Shown: positions 55,119 to 64,000 of the stretch, in pieces
Layout: the number at the start of each line of letters is the position of its first letter
How positions within the stretch are numbered: the stretch's first letter is position 1
NCBI RefSeq assembly: GCF_018987235.1
Contig: NZ_CP072197.1
Coordinates: 1,178,001 to 1,242,000 of the forward strand
Length of the DNA stretch: 64,000 bases
Direction of reading: 5' to 3'
Source of the DNA: Lactobacillus crispatus
Lineage (GTDB): Bacteria; Bacillota; Bacilli; Lactobacillales; Lactobacillaceae
Notes under the pieces: generated by a model
What the model saw: only the letters and a program-made list of their open reading frames with translations
Told to the model about the DNA's origin: nothing
Databases searched by the model: none
Made by a program: the position numbers and the translations under genes

Positions 55119-55151
55119 GGAAATGATTAGTTTCATCTTCCCTATTTTTTG
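55113..55151 (+). terminator. Terminator of the small lipoprotein gene
   Basis: AAATAGGGAA pairs with TTCCCTATTT with an imperfect inner part, followed by six T. Confidence 0.78.
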
Positions 55152-55236
55152 TTCAATTTACAAGTTGCTTTAAAAATAGTTGTTTTATATTAATGAGTAA
55201 TTTAAAATTTATATAATACAGAAAGGAACTTTATAT

Positions 55237-56421
55237 ATGCCAAATTTATCCAGTGATTTAACTTCAACTATTAATGAGAGACTAAACAACTTGACCGCAT
55301 CTAAAATTCGAGCATTTGACCAAAAGATCTCTGAAATTTCTGGGATTATTAAGTTAACTATTGGTGAACCTGATTTAGCGACACCTGATCATATTAAAGA
55401 TGCCGCAATTCGTGATATTCAGGCTAATGATTCCCATTATGCTCCTCAAGCTGGTAAGCCAGAACTACTTGAAGCTATTAGCAATTACCTTGACCGCTCA
55501 ATTGGTGTACATTATGATCCAAAAAGTGAAATCTGTGTCACTGTCGGTGCAACAGGTGCATTAAATGATGTCTTTATGACCTTGCTTAACCCCGGTGACA
55601 AAATTTTGGTTCCTACTCCGGTTTGGGCTTTATACTTTCAGCTAATTAAAATGACTGGAGCAATCCCTATTCAAGTCGATACTAAAAAAGATGACTTCAT
55701 CTTAACAGCTGAACATTTACGTCATGTTCTCAATGGTCGCGGTAAAGGTGCAAAGGCAATTATTTTAACTGATCCTTCTAATCCAACTGGCCGCGTTTAT
55801 TCTGCCACAACTCTCAAAGCCTTAGCAGATGTCATTAAGGAATACAAAATCTTTTCTGTAACTGATGAAATTTATGCAGAACTTGTTTATGGCAAAGCCA
55901 AACATCACTCACTTTCTGAATACATCCCTGACAGAAATATTTTGATTTCCGGTTTATCCAAGGCTTATGCTATGACTGGCTGGCGTTTAGGCTATATTGC
56001 TGCCCCTAAACAAATCATGAAGAGCATCCGCAAGATTAATTCATTTTTAGTTACTTCAGTTACTGATAACGTTCAAATAGCTGCTGTCGAAGCCTTAAAC
56101 AATGGTCAAAACGATCCTAAAAAAGCGCGTGAAATCTACGAAGCACGTTTAAACTTTATGCAATCTGGCTTAGAAAAGTTGGGCTTTGAAATGGCCACAC
56201 CGCAAGGAGCATTCTACATTTTTACTAAGATCCCCGAAAAATATGGCACCAATGATGAACAATTCGCTTTTGAGCTGGCTCAAAAAGCAAAAGTCGGTGT
56301 CACTCCTGGTCGCTACTTTGGCAAGGGCGGTGAAGGTTATGTCCGTCTTTCTTATGCATCATCAACTGAGCAATTAAAAGAAAGTTTAGCTCGGATTAGT
56401 AATTTCGTTAATAATTTATAA
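55237..56421 (+). CDS. PLP-dependent class I/II aminotransferase
   Basis: 394 residues of the aspartate aminotransferase fold type I. LTIGEPDLATPDHI near 43, VTVGATGALNDVFMTLLNPGDK, LTDPSNPTGRVYS (Asn), DEIYAELVYG (Asp, Tyr), SGLSKAYAMTGWRLGYIA (the Lys that binds PLP) and RLSYASS (substrate Arg). It may be an aromatic or broad aminotransferase (AraT/PatA type), important for amino acid catabolism in dairy strains. AGAAAGGA lies 10 nt before the ATG. Confidence 0.9.
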   Translation: MPNLSSDLTSTINERLNNLTASKIRAFDQKISEISGIIKLTIGEPDLATPDHIKDAAIRDIQANDSHYAPQAGKPELLEAISNYLDRSIGVHYDPKSEICVTVGATGALNDVFMTLLNPGDKILVPTPVWALYFQLIKMTGAIPIQVDTKKDDFILTAEHLRHVLNGRGKGAKAIILTDPSNPTGRVYSATTLKALADVIKEYKIFSVTDEIYAELVYGKAKHHSLSEYIPDRNILISGLSKAYAMTGWRLGYIAAPKQIMKSIRKINSFLVTSVTDNVQIAAVEALNNGQNDPKKAREIYEARLNFMQSGLEKLGFEMATPQGAFYIFTKIPEKYGTNDEQFAFELAQKAKVGVTPGRYFGKGGEGYVRLSYASSTEQLKESLARISNFVNNL

Positions 56422-56428
56422 TTCAGAT

Positions 56429-56474
56429 AAAAAAATAAGTGATCTCAATCAAAGCGAGATCACTTATTTTTTAT
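56429..56474. terminator. Bidirectional terminator between aminotransferase and aspS
   Basis: AAAAAATAAGTGATCTC pairs perfectly with GAGATCACTTATTTTTT around a ten-base loop. Confidence 0.92.
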
Positions 56475-56486
56475 TATATTGATTTA

Positions 56487-58340
56487 TTACTTATCCCAAG
56501 TTGAATTTTCTGCAGCATCTTCAGCAGCCATCTTTTCAAGACGCTCTTCAGTTGCCTTTACACTGTCTTGGTACTTTTCCTCAACTTCGATCCCCAAGTC
56601 AGCTAATTGTTGATCAGCTACTGGAGCTGGAGCATGCATCATTGGTTCTGAAGCAGAAGCATTCTTAGGGAATGCTGAAACGTCACGAATATTATCCTTA
56701 TCAGCAAGCATCATTGCAAATCGATCAAGACCGATAGCTAAACCTGCGTGAGGTGGGAAGCCCATGTCCAAAGCATCCATCAAGTAACCAAATTGTTCAT
56801 ATGCACGTTTCTTAGTGAAACCAAGTGCCTTAAACATATTTTCTTGAATTGAGCGCTTGTGGATACGGATTGAGCCACCGCCCATCTCATCACCATTCAT
56901 AACAATATCATAACTACGTGCGTGAGCCTTATGAGGTTCAGTAGTTAGCAACTTAACCCCTTCATCATCTGGCATAGTGAATGGGTGGTGAGCTGCTACC
57001 CAACGGCCAAGTCCTTCATCGTATTCAAATAATGGCCAATCAACAACCCAAACAAAGTCATAAACACCCTTAGGAACAATACCAGTTTCTTTGGCAAATT
57101 CACGACGAAGGTGGTCAAGTGAATCACAACATACCTTCCACTTATCAGCTACGAATACTACTAATTCGCCGCCTTCAAGATCAAATTCCTTCTTCAAAGC
57201 TTCTTTGTTCTCATCAGTCAAGAAGCGAGCAACAGGGCCTGAAAATTCGCCATCTTCAAATTTAACCCAAGCCAAACCTTTAGCGTGGAAACGTTTAATA
57301 AAGTCAGCCTTCTTGTCAATCTTCTTACGTGAGTATTCTTTTGCACCATTTTTAACAGCAATTCCCTTAACAAAACCGCCATCAGCAATTGCACCGGAGA
57401 AGACCTTAAAGTCACTATCCTTGAAAATTGGGCTTAAGTCATGAATCAACATACCGTAACGAGTATCTGGTTTGTCACAGCCATACTTGTTCATTGAATC
57501 AGTCCAAGTAATTCGCTTAATTGGAGTTTTAAGATCAATGCCCTTGACATCTTTCATAATTTTCTTCAAAAGACCTTCAGTATAACTCTGAATAGTTTCT
57601 TCATCAGCAAATGACATTTCCATATCAATTTGAGTAAATTCTGGTTGGCGGTCACCACGTAGGTCTTCATCACGGAAACAACGAGCTAACTGGTAATACT
57701 TGTCAAATCCTGCACCCATTAAAAGCTGCTTGAACAGTTGTGGTGATTGTGGCAAAGCGTAGAAACTACCTGGATAGATTCTTGATGGTACTAAGTAGTC
57801 ACGTGCACCTTCAGGTGATGACTTACCTAAGATTGGAGTTTCAATATCAATAAAACCATTTTCATCAAAGAATTCATGAGTAGCACGCAAAATCTTTGAA
57901 CGTAAAATAATTGCTTGTTGAACTTCTGGACGGCGAAGATCAAGATAGCGATACTTTAATCTAGTTTGTTCTGAGACTTCAATTCCATCTTTAATTTCAA
58001 ATGGAGGGTTCTTAGCCTTGTTTAAAATAATGATTTCAGTTGCATCAACTTCAACTTGACCAGTCTTCATGTCAGGGTTAACTTCTGAACGCTTAACAAC
58101 TTTCCCCTTAACTTGAACAACATATTCATTACCAAGTGAATCGGCAATATCCATTAACTTCTTACCAGAATCTTTGTTAACAACGATCTGAACCAAGCCT
58201 TCACGGTCACGCAAATCGATGAAAACCAAGTTACCTAAGTTACGTACACGTTGTACCCAACCATAGAGATTTACATCTTGACCGATGTATTTTTCAGTAA
58301 TATTGCCACAATAATCTGTTCTTTTTTCCATCTTTTCCAT
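56487..58340 (-). CDS. aspS: Aspartyl-tRNA synthetase
   Basis: A 617-residue class II synthetase of bacterial type. N-terminal OB domain binds the anticodon (VNLYGWVQRVRNLGNLVFIDLRDREGLVQIV), motif 2 is FRDEDLRGDRQPEFTQID, a GAD insertion domain lies at about 300-420, and motif 3 is AGLAIGLDRFAMMLA. It charges tRNA-Asp; some bacterial enzymes also charge tRNA-Asn. It lies 5 nt after hisS and is controlled by the shared T-box leader. AAGGA is 9-10 nt before ATG 58340. Confidence 0.96.
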   Translation of the reverse strand: MEKMEKRTDYCGNITEKYIGQDVNLYGWVQRVRNLGNLVFIDLRDREGLVQIVVNKDSGKKLMDIADSLGNEYVVQVKGKVVKRSEVNPDMKTGQVEVDATEIIILNKAKNPPFEIKDGIEVSEQTRLKYRYLDLRRPEVQQAIILRSKILRATHEFFDENGFIDIETPILGKSSPEGARDYLVPSRIYPGSFYALPQSPQLFKQLLMGAGFDKYYQLARCFRDEDLRGDRQPEFTQIDMEMSFADEETIQSYTEGLLKKIMKDVKGIDLKTPIKRITWTDSMNKYGCDKPDTRYGMLIHDLSPIFKDSDFKVFSGAIADGGFVKGIAVKNGAKEYSRKKIDKKADFIKRFHAKGLAWVKFEDGEFSGPVARFLTDENKEALKKEFDLEGGELVVFVADKWKVCCDSLDHLRREFAKETGIVPKGVYDFVWVVDWPLFEYDEGLGRWVAAHHPFTMPDDEGVKLLTTEPHKAHARSYDIVMNGDEMGGGSIRIHKRSIQENMFKALGFTKKRAYEQFGYLMDALDMGFPPHAGLAIGLDRFAMMLADKDNIRDVSAFPKNASASEPMMHAPAPVADQQLADLGIEVEEKYQDSVKATEERLEKMAAEDAAENSTWDK

Positions 58341-58345
58341 TGTTA

Positions 58346-59632
58346 CTAGTCCTTCAATTCATCCATTATTTTAGTCATGTTATTTAGATCTTCAAGACTT
58401 AAATCGATTGTCTTGCCATCAGCTAAACGTTTAATATTCAAAACGCCGTTAGCCAGTTCCTTTTCACCTAAAGTAATAACATACTTAGCACCTTCACGAT
58501 CTGCCTTCTTGAATTGGTTCTTTAACTTCTTCTGATTGACATCAAAGTCAGCTTCAAAACCTTGATTACGAAGGCTACGTGCAATTTCAATTGCCTTTTG
58601 TGCAGTACCGTCACCAATATTAGTAATAAAGAAATCAATACCGCGTTTCTCGAATAATGCAGGATTTTGCTTTTCAAGCACCAACATCAATCTTTCTTCG
58701 CCAATCCCGAAACCAACGGCTGGAGTAGCGGGTCCATTGAATTCTTCTACCAAGTGATCATATCTACCACCACCAAGAATAGTAGTTGCACTTTCCCATA
58801 AGCTCTTATCTTCAACCATAAATTCAAAGATAATTCCAGTATAGTAATCAAGTCCGCGTACTAGATCATCATCAATTACATAATCAATACCAAGTTGATC
58901 TAGCATCTTCAAGATTGCTTCAAAATTAGCTTTTGAATCGTCATCCAAAAATTCACGAATCTTAGGTGCCTTAGGCAAGAACTTCTTATCACGTTCATCT
59001 TTAGAATCTAAAATACGCAATGGATTATCACGCAATCTTCTTTGTGAGTCTTCTGATAACTCATCTTTCAAAGGAGTGAAATAATTAACCAAGGCATCAT
59101 GATAATCTTGACGTACTTGCTCATTCCCCAAAGTGTTAATGTGAAGTTGGTAATTCTTAACGCCTAACTCACCCAATAAATCATGTCCCATCATGATTGT
59201 TTGTACATCACTTAATGGGTTACTTGAGCCAAAGCTCTCTACCCCAATTTGGTGAAATTCACGTTGACGACCGGCTTGTGGTCTTTCATATCTAAAAGTT
59301 GATTCCATATAAAAAACATTAAATGGCTTAACAACTTCTGGCGCATACATCTTGTCTTCTACATAAGCCCGCACTACGCCAGCTGTTCCTTCTGGGCGAA
59401 GGGCAATATGGCGACCACCCTTATCATCGAAGTCGTACATCTGTTTTTCAACGATTTCTGAACTATCGCCACTTGAACGAGCAAAGATTTCATAATTTTC
59501 AAAACTTGGTGTGCGAATTTCACGATAATTTGCGCGATTGAAGAAATTTCTGGCAGTTTCTTCAACTTTTTGCCATGAACCAGATTGATCAGGCAAAATA
59601 TCAACTGTTCCCTTAGGTTTTTGAACTCTCAT
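58346..59632 (-). CDS. hisS: Histidyl-tRNA synthetase
   Basis: A 428-residue class II synthetase. [11 protein letters not shown] at the start, motif 2 [20 protein letters not shown], the histidine-A motif [15 protein letters not shown], motif 3 [13 protein letters not shown] and a C-terminal anticodon domain ([31 protein letters not shown]). First gene of the hisS-aspS operon under a T-box leader. Confidence 0.96.
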   Translation of the reverse strand: MRVQKPKGTVDILPDQSGSWQKVEETARNFFNRANYREIRTPSFENYEIFARSSGDSSEIVEKQMYDFDDKGGRHIALRPEGTAGVVRAYVEDKMYAPEVVKPFNVFYMESTFRYERPQAGRQREFHQIGVESFGSSNPLSDVQTIMMGHDLLGELGVKNYQLHINTLGNEQVRQDYHDALVNYFTPLKDELSEDSQRRLRDNPLRILDSKDERDKKFLPKAPKIREFLDDDSKANFEAILKMLDQLGIDYVIDDDLVRGLDYYTGIIFEFMVEDKSLWESATTILGGGRYDHLVEEFNGPATPAVGFGIGEERLMLVLEKQNPALFEKRGIDFFITNIGDGTAQKAIEIARSLRNQGFEADFDVNQKKLKNQFKKADREGAKYVITLGEKELANGVLNIKRLADGKTIDLSLEDLNNMTKIMDELKD

Positions 59633-59669
59633 TTAATCATCCTTTTTATATTTTGATAACTTGATTAAA

Positions 59670-59886
59670 AATAAAAAGCGCCCTTGAACTTAATCAAGGG
59701 CGCTTAGATTAGCACGGTACCACCTTTTTGGTTGCTGCGATTAACGCTCGCCAAACGATCCATTATCTGTTAAAGGTGTCACAGACCGCGATCTATCTAC
59801 TCTCTCACCACAACGAGCAGTCTCTTTGAATAGATCATTGCTAATCTACATTCTTTGTCATCGATAATTCTTACTTAGCTTATATT
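59670..59886 (-). promoter_or_regulatory. T-box leader controlling hisS-aspS
   Basis: On the minus strand the leader shows the distal stem I motif GGTGAGAG, a specifier region with TCTGTGACACCTTT (59772-59785), the T-box sequence AAGGTGGTACCGTGCT (59711-59726) that can form an antiterminator, and a terminator (59674-59704, AAGCGCCCTTGA pairing with TCAAGGGCGCTT, then T-rich). Uncharged tRNA binding stabilises the antiterminator and turns the operon on. The specifier holds GACAC, which contains both an Asp codon GAC and a His codon CAC. Confidence 0.9.
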
Positions 59887-59905
59887 TTTCTCAAGACATT
59901 GTCAA
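59879..59905 (-). promoter_or_regulatory. Promoter of the hisS-aspS T-box transcript
   Basis: On the minus strand a perfect TTGACA (59900-59905) and TATAAG (59879-59884), 15 nt apart, just upstream of the T-box leader. The spacing is short, so the exact -10 is uncertain. Confidence 0.5.
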
Positions 59906-59927
59906 CCTTTGCGGTCTCATTTTTTCG

Positions 59928-60365
59928 CTAAAGATCTAACACAATCGTGAATGGACCATCGTTTTCTAAACTAACTTGCATGTCAGCCCCAAACTCACCA
60001 GTCTCAACGTGGAAACCGTCATTTTCTAGTTCTTGATTAAAGTCTTCCCAAAGTTCTTTCGATCTTGGTGGACGCATCGCATCAACAAAACTAGGACGGT
60101 TGCCTTTTTTAGTATTTGCCATCAACGTAAATTGTGATACCGACAAAATTTCTCCGTTAACATCCTTTAAAGACAAGTTAGTCTTCCCCTCTTCATCTTC
60201 AAAAATACGCATTTTAGCTATTTTATCAGCTGCTTTTTTGATTACTGGCAATTCATCACCATTTTTGATGCCAACTAATAATAAAAAGCCTTTACCAATC
60301 TTGCCCACAGTTTTACCGTCAATATCTACTTGAGCATGATTTACTCTCTGAATTACAACTCGCAT
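59928..60365 (-). CDS. dtd: D-aminoacyl-tRNA deacylase
   Basis: 145 residues. It hydrolyses D-amino acids from tRNA. The SQFTL motif near 78 and the [10 protein letters not shown] motif near 134-143 (the GP cis-proline motif) form the active site of the dimer. The A of its ATG is shared with the stop of rel (TAATG), so the two are coupled. Confidence 0.95.
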   Translation of the reverse strand: MRVVIQRVNHAQVDIDGKTVGKIGKGFLLLVGIKNGDELPVIKKAADKIAKMRIFEDEEGKTNLSLKDVNGEILSVSQFTLMANTKKGNRPSFVDAMRPPRSKELWEDFNQELENDGFHVETGEFGADMQVSLENDGPFTIVLDL

Positions 60366-62605
60366 TAATTATCTGACCTCTTAGTTTCGTATACGTCTGG
60401 AATATCACGTAATTTACTCAAAATTTCATCTAGTTGATCTGCATTCCGTACAGCAACTGTGACATACATATGTGCAACATTATCTTCGTTTACTTTACCA
60501 GAGATATTATTAATATTCTTAGTAAGTGAGTTCAACTTATTAATAACGTCACTAAGCAGATTGGAACGATTGTAACCAAAGACTTCAATATTTGCATTAA
60601 AGGATTGAACACTATTTTCCTCAACATTTTCCCATTCAACATCAATTAAGCGGCCTTGTTCTTCAGCTTCTTTGGTGATATTACGGCAATCTGTTCGGTG
60701 AATAGTTACACCGCGACCTTTAGTTACATACCCAATAATCTTGTCACCTGGAACTGGATTACAACACTTAGCTAAATGAAGCATTAAGTCACTAACGCCT
60801 TGGATCATGACGCCATTTTTATGCTTAACCTTCATTGTAGTATTTGAATTCTTCTTAGGTTGTTCTTCTTGAACTGCTTGTTGTCCAGAATTCAAAATCT
60901 TTTCTTCCAGCTCTTTTTGTTTTTGATTTTCTTCCTCACGGCGCAAATCAACCGTCAAGCGATTAACCACTGCTTGAGCAGAAAGATCACCAAAGCCTAC
61001 TGCCGCATATAGTTCATCTGCAGTGTGATAATTAAAGTGCTCTAATAGCTTTTCAATTCGATCCCTGGCCATAAATTCTTTGGGTGAAAGATCCTCATCG
61101 CGCAACATGTCAGCAATCAATTGTTCACCATGCTGAATGCTATCTTCTCTATCCTGACTTCTGAAGTAGCGTCTAATCTTGTTGCGTGCTCTTGAAGTCT
61201 TCACCATGTCAACCCAGTCACGCGATGGCGCCGCATTAGTCTGTGTCATAATTTCAATAACATCGCCATTGCGTAATTTATAGTCCAAAGGAACTAATTT
61301 GTTATTAACTTTGGCACCTACTGCATGACTACCAACTTGAGTGTGAATTGCATAGGCAAAATCTAGCGTAACCGAACCTTTAGGTAGTTCATATACTTCA
61401 CCTTTAGGCGTAAAAACATAAACTCTGTCTGAAAAAATATCACTTTTAACAGACTTCATAAATTCACCGGCATCTTTAGTTTCATCCTTTAATTCAAGGA
61501 TTTCTCTTACCATATCCAGCTTTTCACCAGAGGTACTTTGCTCAACACCAGTAAAATTGCCACGCTTATAAGCCCAGTGTGCAGCCACACCATATTCAGC
61601 TACTTTATGCATTTGTTCAGTTCTAATCTGAATTTCTAGTGGACGACCGCCAGGCCCAATAATGGTTGTATGGAGTGATTGATAGCCGTTAACCTTTGGC
61701 ATAGCAATGTAATCCTTAAAACGACCTGGCATTGGCTTCCATTCAGTATGAACAGCACCCAAAACAGCATAACAATCACGCACATTTTTAACAATTACAC
61801 GTACGGCCAATAAGTCATAAATCTCATCAAAATCTTTATGCTTATTAACCATCTTTTTATAGATTGAATAAATATGCTTCGGACGACCATAAATTTCATA
61901 CTTAATGCCTAATTCATCTAGAGTCTTCTTCAAAGTCTTGATTGTATCGGCAATATATTTTTCACGCTGGCTTCGCTTGACATCCATCAAGTTAACAATG
62001 CGATAATAGGCTTCGGGATTTAAGTAGTGGAAAGACATATCTTCTAGTTCCCACTTAATTGTCCCAATACCTAGACGATCAGCCAGCGGTGCATAAATAT
62101 CCATTGTTTCGGAAGCAATACGCCGCTGCTTATCAGGTCGTAAGTGTTGCAGAGTATGCATATTGTGTAAACGGTCAGCTAACTTCACCATAATTACACG
62201 TAGATCTTGAGCCATGGCAATCAACATTTTACGGTGATTCTCAGCTAAAAATTCTTGATGAGACTTGTACTCATATTTGTTTAACTTGGTTACACCATCA
62301 ACAATAAAAGCTACATCTTCACCAAATTCTTCCTTCAGCTCATCATTTGTAACTGGGGTATCTTCCACTGTATCGTGCAAAAAGCCCGCTGCAACTGTAT
62401 CAGGATCTAAGCCTAATGTAGCTAAAGTTCCAGCCACTTGCGTTGGATGAATAATATAAGGCTGTCCAGACGCCCGTTTCTGTCCAGCATGAGCTTTATT
62501 GGCAAATTCATATGCTTTTTCAACAAAGGCCACCTGGTCATCATTCATATACTTTTTGCAGGTATCAATTACCTGATCATGCGTCATTTCAATGTATTTG
62601 GACAT
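60365..62605 (-). CDS. rel: (p)ppGpp synthetase/hydrolase Rel
   Basis: 746 residues from ATG 62605; GAGGGG lies 9 nt upstream, while ATG 62614 is too close to it. Domains: HD hydrolase ([30 protein letters not shown]), synthetase ([14 protein letters not shown] and [21 protein letters not shown]), TGS ([28 protein letters not shown]), the conserved-Cys region ([31 protein letters not shown]) and ACT (about 670-746). It makes and degrades the stringent-response alarmone. Confidence 0.96.
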   Translation of the reverse strand: MSKYIEMTHDQVIDTCKKYMNDDQVAFVEKAYEFANKAHAGQKRASGQPYIIHPTQVAGTLATLGLDPDTVAAGFLHDTVEDTPVTNDELKEEFGEDVAFIVDGVTKLNKYEYKSHQEFLAENHRKMLIAMAQDLRVIMVKLADRLHNMHTLQHLRPDKQRRIASETMDIYAPLADRLGIGTIKWELEDMSFHYLNPEAYYRIVNLMDVKRSQREKYIADTIKTLKKTLDELGIKYEIYGRPKHIYSIYKKMVNKHKDFDEIYDLLAVRVIVKNVRDCYAVLGAVHTEWKPMPGRFKDYIAMPKVNGYQSLHTTIIGPGGRPLEIQIRTEQMHKVAEYGVAAHWAYKRGNFTGVEQSTSGEKLDMVREILELKDETKDAGEFMKSVKSDIFSDRVYVFTPKGEVYELPKGSVTLDFAYAIHTQVGSHAVGAKVNNKLVPLDYKLRNGDVIEIMTQTNAAPSRDWVDMVKTSRARNKIRRYFRSQDREDSIQHGEQLIADMLRDEDLSPKEFMARDRIEKLLEHFNYHTADELYAAVGFGDLSAQAVVNRLTVDLRREEENQKQKELEEKILNSGQQAVQEEQPKKNSNTTMKVKHKNGVMIQGVSDLMLHLAKCCNPVPGDKIIGYVTKGRGVTIHRTDCRNITKEAEEQGRLIDVEWENVEENSVQSFNANIEVFGYNRSNLLSDVINKLNSLTKNINNISGKVNEDNVAHMYVTVAVRNADQLDEILSKLRDIPDVYETKRSDN

Positions 62606-62619
62606 TATGATCATCCCCT

Positions 62620-62982
62620 CTAGCGGTAAATATTTTTATTCATTAAGCCAAAAGCTTCAATTATTAAGTAAATTAAACCAAACATTAAATTATACAAAGC
62701 AAAATGTGGCAACATTGCTAAGCAGAAAAGCACAGGTAACAAGAAAATCCACCACTTGGACAGGTTAAGTTTAATAATTAAATTGCCTAGATGGTATGCA
62801 ATGATGCTGTTAATAATAAAAAACAGAATTGCTTCTCGCCACACTACCGGCACACGGCAAATGCTAAAGATATACGGCAAAATCATTACCAAAATACTCC
62901 ACCAGACAAGTGACATCCAGCGATGAGAATTCAACTTCCTGACAATTGGAATTGCTTCGATTTTATTTCCTAGTTTTTTCAT
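62620..62982 (-). CDS. Conserved membrane protein of unknown function
   Basis: 120 residues with four membrane helices (about 25-43, 50-66, 75-92 and 97-113), a Lys/Arg-rich N-terminus that should be cytosolic, and an aromatic-rich profile (WWSILVM, SKWWIFLL). No domain was recognised. It lies between prmA and rel on the same strand, 14 nt before the rel start and 55 nt after prmA, and may be co-transcribed with them. Confidence 0.6.
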   Translation of the reverse strand: MKKLGNKIEAIPIVRKLNSHRWMSLVWWSILVMILPYIFSICRVPVVWREAILFFIINSIIAYHLGNLIIKLNLSKWWIFLLPVLFCLAMLPHFALYNLMFGLIYLIIEAFGLMNKNIYR

Positions 62983-63037
62983 TAAAAGATTGTGCCTCTC
63001 ATCAAAGTTTAATTTAATTGATAATATTTTACCATAT

Positions 63038-63982
63038 TTATTTTTCTTTTCTAGTAATTGCTAGTCCAATCCAGCGACCTTGACGCATGGTTAAATCGAC
63101 CTTAAAGCCATTCTCGTCTAGAGCCTTTTCAATCTTAGGCAATTGCAGGTAGTCAATTCCAGAAAAGATAACTTGACCATCGTCGTTTAAATGACTATCC
63201 ATTTGTGGAATCAAGTCTAGTAAAATTTCTGCCAAAATATTGGCAACAATGATGTCAAACTTGCCTTTAACATCAGCTAACAAACTAGTCTTTTGAGTGT
63301 GAATATTATTAATATCGTTTAAGGCTGCATTTTGTTTAGCTGCAGTCATTGATTCATCTGAAATATCTGTGGCTAAAACGTCAGTTGCTCCTAATTTTGA
63401 TGCAGCAATTGCCAAAATACCGGACCCTGTACCAACGTCCACTACATTCATTGGCTTAACCATTGCTCTCTCTAGGCCCATCATTGCTAATTGAGTAGTT
63501 TTGTGATTTCCTGTACCAAAAGCTAAGCCTGGATCAAGCTTAATTAATTGCTGGTCCTTAAAAGCGGGGTTGTAATCTTCCCATTCAGGCACAATTGCCA
63601 AGTGACGTGAAAAATCAATCACGTGATAATACTTTTGCCATGCCGTGTTCCAATCTTGGTCCTTAATGTATGAAGTTGTAATTTTGGCATCCCCTACATC
63701 TAGGCCATAGCTCTTCAATTCCTTTAACTTATCTTGGAATTTTTTTACTAATGCGTCTTTATCTGCTTCTTCATCAAAATAAGCATAGAAATATGTATCC
63801 TTAGGTAAGTCTTTAATGTCATCCATTTCAACTACAGTAGAATCATGCAACCAGCCTGCTTGCTCAAAGTCGCTACGCTTTCTTGATTCAATACCCAATG
63901 CATTCAGATTATCTAAAGCAAAAACGCTCAAAGCGTCTTCAACTTCATGACTAGTATCAATTTTAATAATTAGTAATTTCAT
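63038..63982 (-). CDS. prmA: Ribosomal protein L11 methyltransferase
   Basis: 314 residues: an N-terminal L11-recognition domain (about 1-115, ferredoxin-like), then a Rossmann methyltransferase domain with DPGLAFGTGNHKTTQLAMMGLE and VDVGTGSGILAIAASKLGA (AdoMet loop), D in LATDISDESM and VANILAEILLDLIP. It trimethylates ribosomal protein L11 using AdoMet. AAGGAG precedes the ATG at the window edge (63988-63996). Confidence 0.95.
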   Translation of the reverse strand: MKLLIIKIDTSHEVEDALSVFALDNLNALGIESRKRSDFEQAGWLHDSTVVEMDDIKDLPKDTYFYAYFDEEADKDALVKKFQDKLKELKSYGLDVGDAKITTSYIKDQDWNTAWQKYYHVIDFSRHLAIVPEWEDYNPAFKDQQLIKLDPGLAFGTGNHKTTQLAMMGLERAMVKPMNVVDVGTGSGILAIAASKLGATDVLATDISDESMTAAKQNAALNDINNIHTQKTSLLADVKGKFDIIVANILAEILLDLIPQMDSHLNDDGQVIFSGIDYLQLPKIEKALDENGFKVDLTMRQGRWIGLAITRKEK

Positions 63983-64000
63983 TAGTATTATCTCCTTTGG

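Overview
The window is low-GC Firmicute DNA and reads as a Lactobacillus chromosome, most likely L. helveticus. The reasons are the SLAP-domain (S-layer type) secreted protein, an IS1201-like IS256-family element in three near-identical copies, the lactobacillar core gene order (rel-dtd-[T-box]-hisS-aspS, xerD-ribT-scpA-scpB-rluB, pfkA-pyk), and several decayed genes as expected of a dairy-adapted strain. The species call is inference; the genus is well supported.

Accessory part, about 1-20 kb. The window opens inside one IS copy that has cut off the N-terminal half of a YitT-type membrane protein. A SLAP-domain protein follows, then a complete IS copy, then an amino acid permease with three lesions. 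Next come an AAC(3)-type acetyltransferase gene and, convergent to it, a minus-strand operon running from about 11.1 to 5.3 kb: GNAT acetyltransferase, alpha/beta hydrolase, frameshifted MFS transporter, cytidine/blasticidin-type deaminase, orphan CofE-like glutamate ligase, P-loop kinase and two tandem nucleoside phosphorylases. This operon is the most unusual system here and looks like import and processing of an unknown modified nucleoside. Further right are a secreted fibronectin-III protein, a glutaminase pseudogene, a small housekeeping/stress mini-operon (GNAT, DUF2785, MazG-like, DUF6176), a second complete IS copy in the opposite orientation, a membrane-tethered GNAT whose promoter appears to be completed by that IS, a small membrane protein, and an ABC exporter preceded by a leader hairpin.

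Core part, about 20-64 kb. Going right: cardiolipin synthase; a TPR protein, HU, Der, ribosomal S1, CMP kinase and a LysM protein; the riboflavin importer RibU under an FMN riboswitch; the rluB/scpB/scpA/ribT/xerD/cvfB run; glycolytic pyk and pfkA; DnaE; a YunD-type nucleotidase; ribosomal L32; LapA-like protein, SDR oxidoreductase and RNase Z; an OatA-like acyltransferase; ObgE; UvrC; DedA; a cationic amino acid permease; a D-2-hydroxyacid dehydrogenase; a Cof phosphatase; an aldo/keto reductase; CoaBC; a tiny lipoprotein; an aminotransferase; the T-box controlled hisS-aspS operon; and prmA, a membrane protein, rel and dtd. Most core genes are on the minus strand, and most convergent pairs are separated by one strong bidirectional hairpin.

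I saw no tRNA, rRNA, CRISPR array, prophage or replication origin. All identifications come from reading the sequence; no database search was run.
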